This document shows, in pieces, positions 17,466-25,203 of a stretch of 64,000 bases of DNA. A program made the position numbers and the translations under genes. Under the pieces are notes generated by a model that saw only the letters and a list, made by a program, of their open reading frames with translations, made no database searches and had not been told where the DNA came from. The stretch covers positions 124,001 to 188,000 of the forward strand of contig CALBDS010000060.1 of the NCBI GenBank assembly GCA_937927415.1. Reading direction: 5' to 3'. This DNA comes from an uncultured Rhodospirillaceae bacterium. Lineage in GTDB: Bacteria; Pseudomonadota; Alphaproteobacteria; Azospirillales; Azospirillaceae. Numbering within the stretch: the first letter of the stretch is position 1; every line of letters begins with the position of its first letter.

Positions 17466-19159
17466 CACGCACGCGAGACGACGGCAGCCTTCCCGCCACC
17501 TTCTACCCCGACGACGACGGGCTGTATTTCCTGCCCCTGGGCGGTTCGGGGGAAATCGGCATGAACCTCAACCTCTACGGCCACCGCGGGACGTGGCTGA
17601 TGGTGGATCTGGGGATCTCGTTTGCCGACGACACCATGCCGGGCCTGGACGTCATCATGCCCGACCATGCGTTCATCGCCGAACAGCGTGACAACCTCGC
17701 CGGCATCGTCCTGACCCACGCGCACGAGGATCATCTGGGGGCCGTGCAGTATCTGTGGCCCGATCTGGAGGTGCCGGTCTATTGCACCCCCTTCACCGCG
17801 GCGGTGCTGCGGGCCAAGCTGCACGAGCGCGGGCTGTCGGGCCGGGTGCCCATCGAGGAAATTCCGCTGGGCGGGCGGTTCCGGGTGGGGCCGTTCGATC
17901 TGGAGTTCGTCACGCTCACCCACTCCATCCCCGAACCCAATGCCATCGCCATCCGCACCGCCGCCGGGCTGGTGCTGCACACCGGCGACTGGAAGCTGGA
18001 CCCCAACCCGCTGGTGGGGTCGGTGACCGACGAGACGCGGCTGAAGCAACTGGGCGACGAAGGGGTGCTGGCGCTGGTCTGCGACAGCACCAACGCCCTG
18101 GTTCCCGGCTCGTCGGGGTCGGAAGCGGGGGTGCGGGACACGCTGGACGATCTGATCGGCCGCCACACCACCGGGCGGATCGCGGTCACCTGCTTCGCCA
18201 CCAATGTGGCACGCCTGCATTCCATCGCCACCGCGGCGGCGGCCCATGACCGCCATGTGGCGCTGGTCGGCCGGTCCCTGTGGCGCATCAACGAGGCGGC
18301 GCGGGCCAACGGTTACCTGTCCGACCTGCCGCCGTTCCTGACCGAGCACGACGCCGGTTTTCTGCCCAAGGACAAGGTGCTGCTGATCTGCACCGGCAGC
18401 CAGGGGGAGCCGCGCTCGGCGCTGGCGCGCATCGCCGCCAACGACCATCCGCAGGTGACGCTGGACCGCGACGACACGGTGATCTTCTCGTCCCGCGAGA
18501 TTCCCGGCAACGAACGGGCCATCGGGCGGCTGCAGAACATGCTGCTGGGGCGGGGCATCCGGGTGCTGACCGCCGATGACGCGCCGGTGCACGTGTCCGG
18601 CCACCCGGCCCGCGACGAGTTGGTGCGCATGTACCAATGGGTGCGCCCGCGGGTGCTGGTGCCGGTGCACGGCGAAGCCCGCCATCAGATGGCGCAGGCC
18701 GACCTGGGTCTGGCCTGCCAGATTGCCGAAACGGTGGTGCCCACCAACGGCGACGTGGTGCGGCTGGGGCCGCAGCCGCCGGACAAGATCGCCCGCGTGC
18801 CCACCGGGCGGCTGGCCATGGACGGCAAGCGGCTGGTGCCGCTGGAAGGCGGCCATATGCGCGACCGCCACCGGATGATCTTCAACGGCTCCGCTGTCGT
18901 CACCCTGGTACTGAACGGCAAGGGTGAACTGGTGACCGCGCCGCAGGTGACGGTGATGGGGCTGTTCGACGACGACAGCCACCGCGACGGCATCCTGGAT
19001 CTGGTGGACGGCGTGCGCGAGGCGGTGGGGGCGCTCAGCCGCACCTCCCGCCTTGACGACGAACTGGTGCGGCAGGCGGCGCGCAGCGCCGTGCGGCGAT
19101 CCCTGAACGCCTCCCACGGCAAGAAGCCGGTGACGGACGTGCATCTGGTCCGGGTGTGA
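17462..19159 (+). CDS. rnj: Ribonuclease J
   Basis: RNase J is a metallo-beta-lactamase/beta-CASP nuclease with endo- and 5'-to-3' exonuclease activity in RNA maturation and decay. The 565-residue product has the GGSGEIGMNLNLYG start of the fold, the zinc motif HAHEDH at residues 86-91, LHTGDWKLD, and the beta-CASP motifs around CTGSQGEPRSAL and SGHPARDELVRMYQWVRP. The C-terminal domain is present. It overlaps the coaX stop by four bases. RNase J in this position is typical of alphaproteobacteria. Confidence 0.95.
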   Translation: MTRTRDDGSLPATFYPDDDGLYFLPLGGSGEIGMNLNLYGHRGTWLMVDLGISFADDTMPGLDVIMPDHAFIAEQRDNLAGIVLTHAHEDHLGAVQYLWPDLEVPVYCTPFTAAVLRAKLHERGLSGRVPIEEIPLGGRFRVGPFDLEFVTLTHSIPEPNAIAIRTAAGLVLHTGDWKLDPNPLVGSVTDETRLKQLGDEGVLALVCDSTNALVPGSSGSEAGVRDTLDDLIGRHTTGRIAVTCFATNVARLHSIATAAAAHDRHVALVGRSLWRINEAARANGYLSDLPPFLTEHDAGFLPKDKVLLICTGSQGEPRSALARIAANDHPQVTLDRDDTVIFSSREIPGNERAIGRLQNMLLGRGIRVLTADDAPVHVSGHPARDELVRMYQWVRPRVLVPVHGEARHQMAQADLGLACQIAETVVPTNGDVVRLGPQPPDKIARVPTGRLAMDGKRLVPLEGGHMRDRHRMIFNGSAVVTLVLNGKGELVTAPQVTVMGLFDDDSHRDGILDLVDGVREAVGALSRTSRLDDELVRQAARSAVRRSLNASHGKKPVTDVHLVRV

Positions 19160-19271
19160 GGGTCGGGTCCGACGCAAGCCGTGCAATTCCGGCAGCACTG
19201 CAGCACAATGGGGCACCACAGGCGGACCGGGGGAACAACCCCGGCCGCATGACCTCAAGGGACCATCCGTT

Positions 19272-19676
19272 ATGATCGGTAAGCTCAATCATGTCGCCAT
19301 CGTCGTGCCCGACCTGCCGGCGGCGACCGCTCTTTACCGCGACACGCTGGGGGCCGCGGTGTCGGCGCCGGTGGATCTGCCGCCCCACGGCGTGACCGTG
19401 GTGTTCGTAACCCTGCCCAACACCAAGATCGAACTGCTGCACCCGTTCGGGGAAAAGTCGCCCATCGCCCCGTTCCTGGACAAGAACCCGGCGGGCGGCA
19501 TCCATCATATCTGTTACGAGGTGGAGGATATCCTCTCCGCCCGCGACCAGTTGAAGGCTCAGGGTGCCCGCGTGCTGGGCGACGGCGAGCCGAAGATCGG
19601 CGCCCACGACAAGCCCGTGCTGTTCCTGCACCCGAAGGACTTCTGCGGCACGCTGGTGGAACTGGAACAGGCCTGA
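19272..19676 (+). CDS. mce: Methylmalonyl-CoA epimerase
   Basis: The enzyme interconverts the R and S forms of methylmalonyl-CoA in the propionyl-CoA to succinyl-CoA route. The 134-residue product has the glyoxalase/VOC fold. Candidate metal ligands are visible: His7 in LNHVAIVVPDL, a histidine in GGIHHICYEV near residue 78, and a glutamate in TLVELEQA at the C-terminus. FLHPKDFCGTLVELE is characteristic of the bacterial epimerase. The gene follows rnj by 112 bases and keeps the conserved order. Confidence 0.93.
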   Translation: MIGKLNHVAIVVPDLPAATALYRDTLGAAVSAPVDLPPHGVTVVFVTLPNTKIELLHPFGEKSPIAPFLDKNPAGGIHHICYEVEDILSARDQLKAQGARVLGDGEPKIGAHDKPVLFLHPKDFCGTLVELEQA

Positions 19677-19695
19677 TCCGCCGGGAGGAAACCCT

Positions 19696-19947
19696 ATGGG
19701 GCTGGTCAGCGGCATCGCCGTCTATGTGGTGGTCTGGTGGGTGGTTCTCTTCGCCGTGCTCCCCTGGGGCGTGCGGGCCGAGGACCGGCCGGAACCGGGC
19801 ACCGACCACGGTGCGCCGCACCGGCCCCGCATTCTGCTGAAATTCGCCGTCACCACCGTGATCGCAGCACTCATCTGGGGCGTGATCGATGCGGTGGTGG
19901 TGTCGGATCTGATCTCGTTCCGGGCCATGACGCGGGGAACCCTGTAG
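19696..19947 (+). CDS. DUF1467 family small membrane protein
   Basis: The 83-residue product has two membrane helices (roughly residues 4-24 and 48-72) around a short polar loop containing RAEDRPEPGTDHGAPHRP. WWVVLFAVLPWGVR in the first helix and the arrangement downstream of mce are diagnostic of DUF1467. The molecular role is unknown. The ATG at 19696 is preceded by GGGAGGAAA. In many alphaproteobacteria this gene stands between mce and proS, but here proS lies about 4 kb further on. Confidence 0.9.
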   Translation: MGLVSGIAVYVVVWWVVLFAVLPWGVRAEDRPEPGTDHGAPHRPRILLKFAVTTVIAALIWGVIDAVVVSDLISFRAMTRGTL

Positions 19948-19949
19948 CC

Positions 19950-20564
19950 ATGGGTGCCAACACCTATTGCGAGGCATCGCAGGGCCATCCCCTGCACGGC
20001 CCCTACCACGACGACGAATACGGCGTCCCCAGCACCGATGAACGGGTGCTGTTCGAACGGCTGGTGCTGGAAATCAATCAGGCCGGTCTGTCGTGGCTGA
20101 CCATTCTCAAGAAGCGCCCGGCCTTCCGCGCGGCCTTTGACGGGTTCGATGTGGACCGGGTGGCGGCCTATGGCGAGGCGGAGCGGGCGCGGCTGCTGGC
20201 CGACGCCGGCATCGTGCGCAACCGGCTGAAGATCGACGCGGTGATCGAGAACGCCCGGCGGATCATTGAGCTTCGTCACAGCCACGGGTCGTTTTCGGGG
20301 TGGCTGGAGGCTCATCATCCGCGGCCCAAGGCCGAATGGGTGGCGCTGTTCCGCCGGACCTTCCGCTTCACCGGCGGGGAGATCGTCGGTGAGTTTCTCA
20401 TGAGTCTGGGGTACCTGCCCGGCGCCCATCACCCCGACTGTCCTGCCGGCCGGCGGGCGGTGGCGGCGACTCCCCCCTGGGTGCGGGCGGTGCAGGCGGG
20501 GTTTGCCGGATACGGTGATGCAGAATTGGGCAATGCCGCGCCCACACCCCGGTCATCCGATTAA
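19950..20564 (+). CDS. tag: DNA-3-methyladenine glycosylase I
   Basis: This base-excision enzyme removes 3-methyladenine from alkylated DNA. The 204-residue product begins MGANTYCEASQGHPLHGPYH and has YHDDEYGVPSTDERVLFERL, QAGLSWLTILKKRPAFRAAF and NRLKIDAVIENARRI, all TAG-family regions. The presumed zinc ligands are Cys7, an early histidine, and the C-terminal HHPDC pair (His-x3-Cys spacing). It starts two bases after the DUF1467 stop, so it is probably the last gene of the long operon. The last 20 or so residues look unconserved. Confidence 0.9.
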   Translation: MGANTYCEASQGHPLHGPYHDDEYGVPSTDERVLFERLVLEINQAGLSWLTILKKRPAFRAAFDGFDVDRVAAYGEAERARLLADAGIVRNRLKIDAVIENARRIIELRHSHGSFSGWLEAHHPRPKAEWVALFRRTFRFTGGEIVGEFLMSLGYLPGAHHPDCPAGRRAVAATPPWVRAVQAGFAGYGDAELGNAAPTPRSSD

Positions 20565-20640
20565 AATTGAGGCAAAAGCGCAAAAAAACGGCGTCTTTTG
20601 CCGTTTTGCACTTGCAGACCTCTCCGGACAGGATCAGAGT

Positions 20641-20743
20641 CAGGGACAGAGAGGTTGCCTCTCTTCCGACGCCTGGTGGCGTTTCCTCCCTAAACTTCGG
20701 GCCGCGCGGCAGAAATGCCGTCGCGGCCTTCTTTCATTTTTTT
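20641..20743 (+). ncRNA. Candidate trans-acting small RNA with three stem-loops and exposed CCTCCC
   Basis: Three hairpins follow one another. The first is AGAGAGG-TTG-CCTCTCT at 20648-20664. The second is ACGCC-TGGT-GGCGT at about 20669-20682. After the unpaired pyrimidine stretch TTCCTCCCTAAACTTC comes the terminator at 20700-20728. A weak promoter (TTGCAC at 20606, CAGGAT at 20629) would start the RNA near 20641. The layout, with two short stems, an exposed CCTCCC able to pair with ribosome binding sites and a strong terminator, resembles the alphaproteobacterial suhB/mmgR (alpha-r8) small RNA class. The family assignment is from memory of that class and should be tested. Confidence 0.6.
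20700..20743 (+). terminator. Strong Rho-independent terminator
   Basis: GGCCGCG-CGGCA pairs with TGCCG-T-CGCGGCC around a GAAA loop, a 12-bp stem with one bulged T. It is followed by TTCTTTCATTTTTTT. It ends the candidate small RNA and would also stop any read-through from the nuo-tag operon. Confidence 0.9.
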
Positions 20744-20847
20744 CTATCGAAAATCGTGGCGCCGGGGTTTGGCCGGCGGGCAGAAATTGGTATGGTGGCA
20801 CCGCCAGCCGATGGATCAGGTTGAAAATTGTTATCAAACATCAATGA

Positions 20848-20876
20848 TTATCTTTTTAGTGTTTTCTTAATATAAT
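20848..20876 (+). promoter_or_regulatory. Promoter in an AT-rich island upstream of the gene at 20955
   Basis: A perfect TATAAT lies at 20871-20876, with a weak TTATCT 17 bases upstream. It sits in an AT-rich tract (about 20815-20890) that contrasts with the surrounding GC-rich DNA. Transcription would start near 20883, leaving a leader of about 70 bases. Confidence 0.6.
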
Positions 20877-20954
20877 GAAAACGAATGTCTGTATCTTACT
20901 GTGGCTTCCGATGTGCCATAGCGGCGCAAGAAAAGGAATAGGGCTGAGGTCGCA

Positions 20955-21839
20955 ATGACCGCTGACGAGAAAGTTCGGTTCGACCAGTTTTCCGCGGTCC
21001 TGCTGACCGAGTTGGTGGACCGTACCCGGAAGAACCTCGAACTGCTCCAACCGGAACACCGGCCCTGCGCCCCGCTGCCTTTTGCACTTCATTCGTCTTT
21101 TGTTGATATTTATGCTGAAGTTGTTCGAATTGGCATCTTTCCCGTGGTCATCAGCCGTCGCCCGGTCCGCGCCATCCAGGGGGATGTCGATTGGACGCGC
21201 GAGGGACGCGAATACCTGCTGACGGTGATGGACGACCGCACCAACGCCGTGTTCAACGCCTGGGATCAGGCGTGGGACGCGGTGTGGGAGGAGCACAAGG
21301 CGTCCACCTCGGCCCATGCCGGCCAGCGGGAGGAAAAGAAGGGCTTCTTCAGTTCCCTGTTCAGCCGCCGCTCCGCCGCCAAGGCCGAAGCCGAAACCCG
21401 CGCGGCCGAAGACGGGGAGGAGGTCACCATGGCCGGCCTCTACACCATGCTGAACGAACGGGCCAACAAACGCGGCTACCTGCCGCTGTTCCACGACGAT
21501 GTGAAGGTGCTGAAAGGGCTGGTGCGCCTGAAGCCCGGCCGGCTGGCGGTGGCGTGGAAAGAAATCAGCCAGTATCATCATCAGGAATTCCTGCTGACCG
21601 GCCAGGATCAGGCCAAGCCCGGCGTTCTGTCGGAAGCACTGCAGAAGTGGCACTTCACCCTGCCGGAGCGGATCGGCGAACTGATGGTGCTGAAAGCGGC
21701 GGTGGATCTGGAATTCGTCAACAAGGCCTTCATCGGCAAATACATCCGCCAGTCCGCCCGCACCCAGGAAGAAGCCGAGCGCGGCATGCCCTATCTGGCG
21801 CAATACTGGAAGGCCATGCCCAACGTGATGGCGGTCTGA
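20955..21839 (+). CDS. Uncharacterised soluble protein (294 aa)
   Basis: I do not recognise a family. The ATG at 20955 has GAGGT five bases upstream. The product has no signal peptide or membrane helix. An N-terminal domain (about 1-115, with several tryptophans, e.g. AWDQAWDAVWEEH) is joined by a charged linker (KKGFFSSLFSRRSAAKAEAE, residues 125-160) to a C-terminal helical domain rich in leucine and lysine. The composition suggests a cytoplasmic or membrane-peripheral protein. It is followed, with one base between, by the secreted protein at 21841, so the two probably form an operon. Its own AT-rich promoter region and leader suggest separate control from the nuo operon. Confidence 0.75.
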   Translation: MTADEKVRFDQFSAVLLTELVDRTRKNLELLQPEHRPCAPLPFALHSSFVDIYAEVVRIGIFPVVISRRPVRAIQGDVDWTREGREYLLTVMDDRTNAVFNAWDQAWDAVWEEHKASTSAHAGQREEKKGFFSSLFSRRSAAKAEAETRAAEDGEEVTMAGLYTMLNERANKRGYLPLFHDDVKVLKGLVRLKPGRLAVAWKEISQYHHQEFLLTGQDQAKPGVLSEALQKWHFTLPERIGELMVLKAAVDLEFVNKAFIGKYIRQSARTQEEAERGMPYLAQYWKAMPNVMAV

Positions 21840-21840
21840 C

Positions 21841-22362
21841 ATGGCCGGGCGGGCTGCCATGACCATGGCCGCCGTGTCGATGGTGCTGGCTGTTGCGCCG
21901 GCGGTGGCGGGCGATATTTTGCGCGGACCGAACGGGCAGGGCGATATTCTCCGGGGACCGAATCCGGCGCCGGATATTCTGCGCGGCCATGATGCTCCGC
22001 CGGGAGGCGGCGGGGTGGATACGCGCATCGACCCGGCGCTGTGCCGCCGCCTGCCGGTTCATCGGCCAGGACCGGGGGTGGAGCATGTGCCCGGCGGCGA
22101 TGTCGTGGGCGGGCGTCCGGTGCCGCCCGCCGACTTGCCGGGGATGGGCGGGGTGGTGGGGGGCGTGCCTGTTCAGGTGCCCGTCACCATGGATCTGTTG
22201 CGCCGGTTGGGCGTGCCGGTGCCCCACGCCGCCGCCGGCCTGCCGCGTGGGGCGGAGGTCGGCGCCCTCACGCTGGACGGCAATCGGGTGCTGTTCAACG
22301 GCCAGCCCATCGGTCCGGCGGCCGAGGATCAGGTGTATCTCCTCTGTGGTCGAGGGCGGTAG
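21841..22362 (+). CDS. Secreted protein with three DILRG repeats, function unknown
   Basis: The 173-residue product has a signal peptide (MAGRAAMTMAAVSMVLAVAP, likely cleaved after AVA at residue 23). The mature chain would begin directly with three 10-residue repeats: GDILRGPNGQ, GDILRGPNPA and PDILRGHDAP. A Gly/Pro-rich middle section and a C-terminal section with two cysteines (CRRLP and YLLCGRGR) follow. I do not recognise the family; it is presumably periplasmic. The start lies one base after the stop of the preceding unknown gene, so the two are likely co-expressed. The repeats are described separately. Confidence 0.7.
   Translation: MAGRAAMTMAAVSMVLAVAPAVAGDILRGPNGQGDILRGPNPAPDILRGHDAPPGGGGVDTRIDPALCRRLPVHRPGPGVEHVPGGDVVGGRPVPPADLPGMGGVVGGVPVQVPVTMDLLRRLGVPVPHAAAGLPRGAEVGALTLDGNRVLFNGQPIGPAAEDQVYLLCGRGR
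21910..21999 (+). repeat. Three in-frame copies of a 30-base repeat (DILRG units)
   Basis: Three consecutive 30-base units each encode DILRG with exactly 10-residue spacing. They share GATATT followed by a CTGCGCGG-like core. They fall just after the predicted signal-peptide cleavage site of the protein at 21841. Confidence 0.8.
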
Positions 22363-22376
22363 GGGCAGGGTTTTCA

Positions 22377-22421
22377 GGGGCTTTGCCCCCTGGCCCCCAG
22401 CAAGGGCCGAAAGGCCCTTGC
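22377..22421. repeat. GC-rich palindromic spacer between convergent genes (REP-like or terminator)
   Basis: Two hairpins lie in the spacer: GGGGC-TTT-GCCCC at 22377-22389, and GCAAGGGCC-GAAA-GGCCCTTGC at 22400-22421. Neither is followed by a U-tract in either direction. The wording (CTTTGCCCCCTGG) recurs near 37240, which suggests a dispersed intergenic palindrome rather than a dedicated terminator. Confidence 0.5.
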
Positions 22422-22427
22422 ATCCCC

Positions 22428-23591
22428 TCAATGGGGTAGGAGGGGTTCGTAGCGGGCGTCGGTCAGGGTTCTGAGAAAGGCGACCAGGGCGCGGATGCGC
22501 TTGGTGTCCAGGGCGGGGCCGGTTTCCAGTTCCTTCAGGGCGATGGTCTTTGCCACCTCGGGCTTGCCCCACGGCTTGCCGGTTTCGGGGTTGATCTGTG
22601 CTGCGTCGGTGGGGTTGTTGTATTTGTTGTAGAAGCGGATGACGGTTTCCAGATCCTTGAACACGCCGTTGTGCATGTAGGGGCCGGTGACCGCCACATT
22701 GCGCAGGGCCGGGGTTTTGAACCGGCCGTCGGATGCCACCCCCTTGGCCGCCGGGTTTTCCCGCAGGCCGTGGTCGATGAAGCCGTTGCCCTTGCCGTTT
22801 TCCGCCCGCAGTGCGTTGTTCGCTGGAACGCCGATGTTGAAATACTGGTAGTTGGTGAAGGTTTCTCCGGCCGACGCCGGCATGGTGTTCAGCTTGTGGC
22901 AGATGTTGCAGTTGGTGAACTGGGTGGAAAAGAACAGGGTCATGCCCAGATCCTCTTCCGGCGTCATCCTGTATTCGCCGCGCAGGTAGCGGTCGTATTT
23001 GGAATCGAAGGGCGAAAAGACATCGGTGCTTTCAAAGCGGGCGATGCTGTCGGTCATGGCGTCGTACGCCCGGCCGGCATCGTCCAGCACCCCGTCGCCG
23101 TAAAAGGCGGTAAACGCGCGGACATAGGCGGGATTCTCCCGCAGCCGGTCGCGCACCGCCGCCTTGGACGGCATCGCCATTTCGCCGGGGTTCAACGGCG
23201 GACCGCCCGCCTGCTCCTGCAAGGTGGCGGCGCGGCCGTCGTGGAACTGCCCGCCCACCGCGATTCCGTCCTTGCCGATGCGGAACGGCGGGCTGAACCG
23301 GGCGTAGGAGGCGGTGGGGGCGTTGCGGTCGCCCAGGGACCGGCCATCGGCCCCCAGCGATGCCGCCCGGCCGCTGGGATCGGCGAAGCCGGTGTCGGGG
23401 TTGTGGCAGGTGGCGCACGACTGGGTGCGGGTCAGCGACAGGTTGGTGTCGAAGAACAGCGCCCGGCCCAGATCCTCCCGGCTGGCGATGGCGGTGTCGT
23501 CGGCGGCCAGGGCGGGGGAAAGCAGCCCCAGAACGGCAACGGCCGACAGCAGGGCGATGCGGCCCCGGCGGGGGGCGGGACGGGTGGGCAT
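22428..23591 (-). CDS. Di-haem cytochrome c peroxidase (CcpA/MauG family)
   Basis: These periplasmic enzymes reduce hydrogen peroxide using electrons from small cytochromes, or oxidise protein substrates in MauG-like members. The 387-residue product (start at MPTRPAPRR, chosen for the GGAGAG eight bases upstream; the frame allows 13 more residues) has a signal peptide ending ALA. Two haem c sites follow: CATCH near residue 65 and CNICH near residue 230. The downstream ALRNVAVTGPYMHNGVFKDL is typical of the family. It stands alone, convergent with the unknown pair, and is read towards it. A TGATTATCA palindrome lies 24 bases upstream of the start. Confidence 0.93.
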   Translation of the reverse strand: MPTRPAPRRGRIALLSAVAVLGLLSPALAADDTAIASREDLGRALFFDTNLSLTRTQSCATCHNPDTGFADPSGRAASLGADGRSLGDRNAPTASYARFSPPFRIGKDGIAVGGQFHDGRAATLQEQAGGPPLNPGEMAMPSKAAVRDRLRENPAYVRAFTAFYGDGVLDDAGRAYDAMTDSIARFESTDVFSPFDSKYDRYLRGEYRMTPEEDLGMTLFFSTQFTNCNICHKLNTMPASAGETFTNYQYFNIGVPANNALRAENGKGNGFIDHGLRENPAAKGVASDGRFKTPALRNVAVTGPYMHNGVFKDLETVIRFYNKYNNPTDAAQINPETGKPWGKPEVAKTIALKELETGPALDTKRIRALVAFLRTLTDARYEPLLPH

Positions 23592-23843
23592 GGGGCGGCT
23601 CTCCGACAAACGATTGATTATCACTCGCATAAGCCTACCGGCGAGAGCGGCCGGGCGCCTTGATACGGATCAATCGGGGTGCCCCGAACGGCGGGGCTGC
23701 GGTGCCCGCACCCCTGTTCCGGCGTCAAGGGGCATGGACAAGCGGGGTGCGGGTTCTTAAAGTCGGGCGCACGCAGGTGCTGCCGAGCGGCTGTGCCGGT
23801 CTGCCCTTTTCCCCATCCTCGATCGTTTCCGAAGAGTCGAACC

Positions 23844-25157
23844 ATGCGGCTGTCCGCCTTCTTCCTGCCCACCCTGAAGGAAACCCCGACCGAGGCGCAG
23901 ATCGTCTCGCACCGGCTGATGCTGCGCGCCGGCATGATCCGCCAGACCAGCGCCGGCATTTATGCCTGGCTGCCGCTGGGGCTGCGGGTGCTGAAGAAGA
24001 TCGAACAGATCGTGCGGGAAGAGCAGAACCGCGCCGGTGCCCAGGAACTGCTGATGCCGACCATCCAGTCGGCGGACCTGTGGCGGGAATCCGGCCGTTA
24101 CGACGATTACGGCAAGGAGATGCTGCGCATCACCGACCGTCACGACCGCGAGATGCTGTTCGGCCCCACGAACGAGGAGATGATCACCGACATCTTCCGC
24201 GCGTTCGTGCGCAGCTACCGCCAGCTTCCGCTGAACCTCTACCACATCCAATGGAAGTTCCGGGACGAGATCCGCCCCCGGTTCGGCGTGATGCGCGGCC
24301 GTGAATTCCTGATGAAGGACGCTTATTCCTTCGACATCGACCCGGCGGGTGCCCGGCGGTCGTATCAGGCGATGTTCCTGGCCTATCTGCGCACCTTCGC
24401 CCGCATGGGGCTGAAGGCCATTCCCATGCGCGCCGACACCGGCCCCATCGGCGGCGACCTGTCCCACGAATTCATCATCCTGGCGGAAACCGGCGAAAGC
24501 GGCGTGTTCTGTCAGAAGGAATGGCTGGATCTCGACGTGCTGGCCGACGCGCCGGACTACAACGAGGATCTGCAGCCCTTCTTCGACAAGGCCACCGGCA
24601 TCTATGCCGCCACCGATGAAAAGCACGACGCCGCGACCTGCCCGATTCCGGCGGACGAGCTGGTGTCGGCCCGCGGGATCGAGGTCGGCCACATCTTCTA
24701 TTTCGGCACCAAATATTCCAAGCCGATGAACGCGGTGGTCGCCGGTCCCAACGGCGATCCGGTGCTGGTGGAAATGGGGTCGTACGGCATCGGCGTGTCG
24801 CGTCTGATGGGGGCGATCATCGAGGCCAGCCACGACGACAACGGCATCATCTGGCCCGATTCGGTGGCGCCGTTCAATGTCGGCCTCATCAACCTCAAGC
24901 CCGGCGACGCCGACAGCGACCGGGTGTCCGCCGAGCTGTACGATACGCTCCAGGCCGCCGGGGTGGATGTGCTGTACGACGACCGTGACGAACGGCCGGG
25001 CGTGAAGTTCGCCGACATGGACCTGATCGGCGTGCCGTGGCAACTGGTGGTCGGCCCGCGCGGCATCAAGAACGGCGTGGTCGAGCTGAAGCGCCGCGCC
25101 ACCGGCGAGCGGGTGGAACTGCCGGCGGATGCGGCCATCGCCAAGCTGACGGCGTAA
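23844..25157 (+). CDS. proS: Proline--tRNA ligase (short, editing-domain-free type)
   Basis: ProRS charges tRNA-Pro. The product from the ATG at 23844 is 437 residues. It starts MRLSAFFLPTLKETPTEAQI and has class II motifs RQTSAGIYAWLPLG, WKFRDEIRPRFGVMRGREF and GIGVSRLMGAIIEA. Its length is that of the alphaproteobacterial form, which lacks the roughly 180-residue INS editing domain of the E. coli enzyme. The longer upstream frame (back to 23679) is not used, because conservation begins at MRLSAFF. Confidence 0.97.
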   Translation: MRLSAFFLPTLKETPTEAQIVSHRLMLRAGMIRQTSAGIYAWLPLGLRVLKKIEQIVREEQNRAGAQELLMPTIQSADLWRESGRYDDYGKEMLRITDRHDREMLFGPTNEEMITDIFRAFVRSYRQLPLNLYHIQWKFRDEIRPRFGVMRGREFLMKDAYSFDIDPAGARRSYQAMFLAYLRTFARMGLKAIPMRADTGPIGGDLSHEFIILAETGESGVFCQKEWLDLDVLADAPDYNEDLQPFFDKATGIYAATDEKHDAATCPIPADELVSARGIEVGHIFYFGTKYSKPMNAVVAGPNGDPVLVEMGSYGIGVSRLMGAIIEASHDDNGIIWPDSVAPFNVGLINLKPGDADSDRVSAELYDTLQAAGVDVLYDDRDERPGVKFADMDLIGVPWQLVVGPRGIKNGVVELKRRATGERVELPADAAIAKLTA

Positions 25158-25203
25158 CCGGACGCCGATTGCCGGTTGGGACAGTGGGAGCGTACGGGCC
25201 ATC

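Noticed and set aside
20503..20847. Small open frames across the tag-20955 intergenic region
   Set aside because: They run through the hairpins of the candidate small RNA and its terminator, lack ribosome binding sites and show no conserved-looking sequence.
22428..23630. Start of the cytochrome c peroxidase at 23630
   Set aside because: The later ATG at 23591 has a GGAGAG at good distance and gives a normal signal peptide. The extra 13 residues add nothing recognisable.
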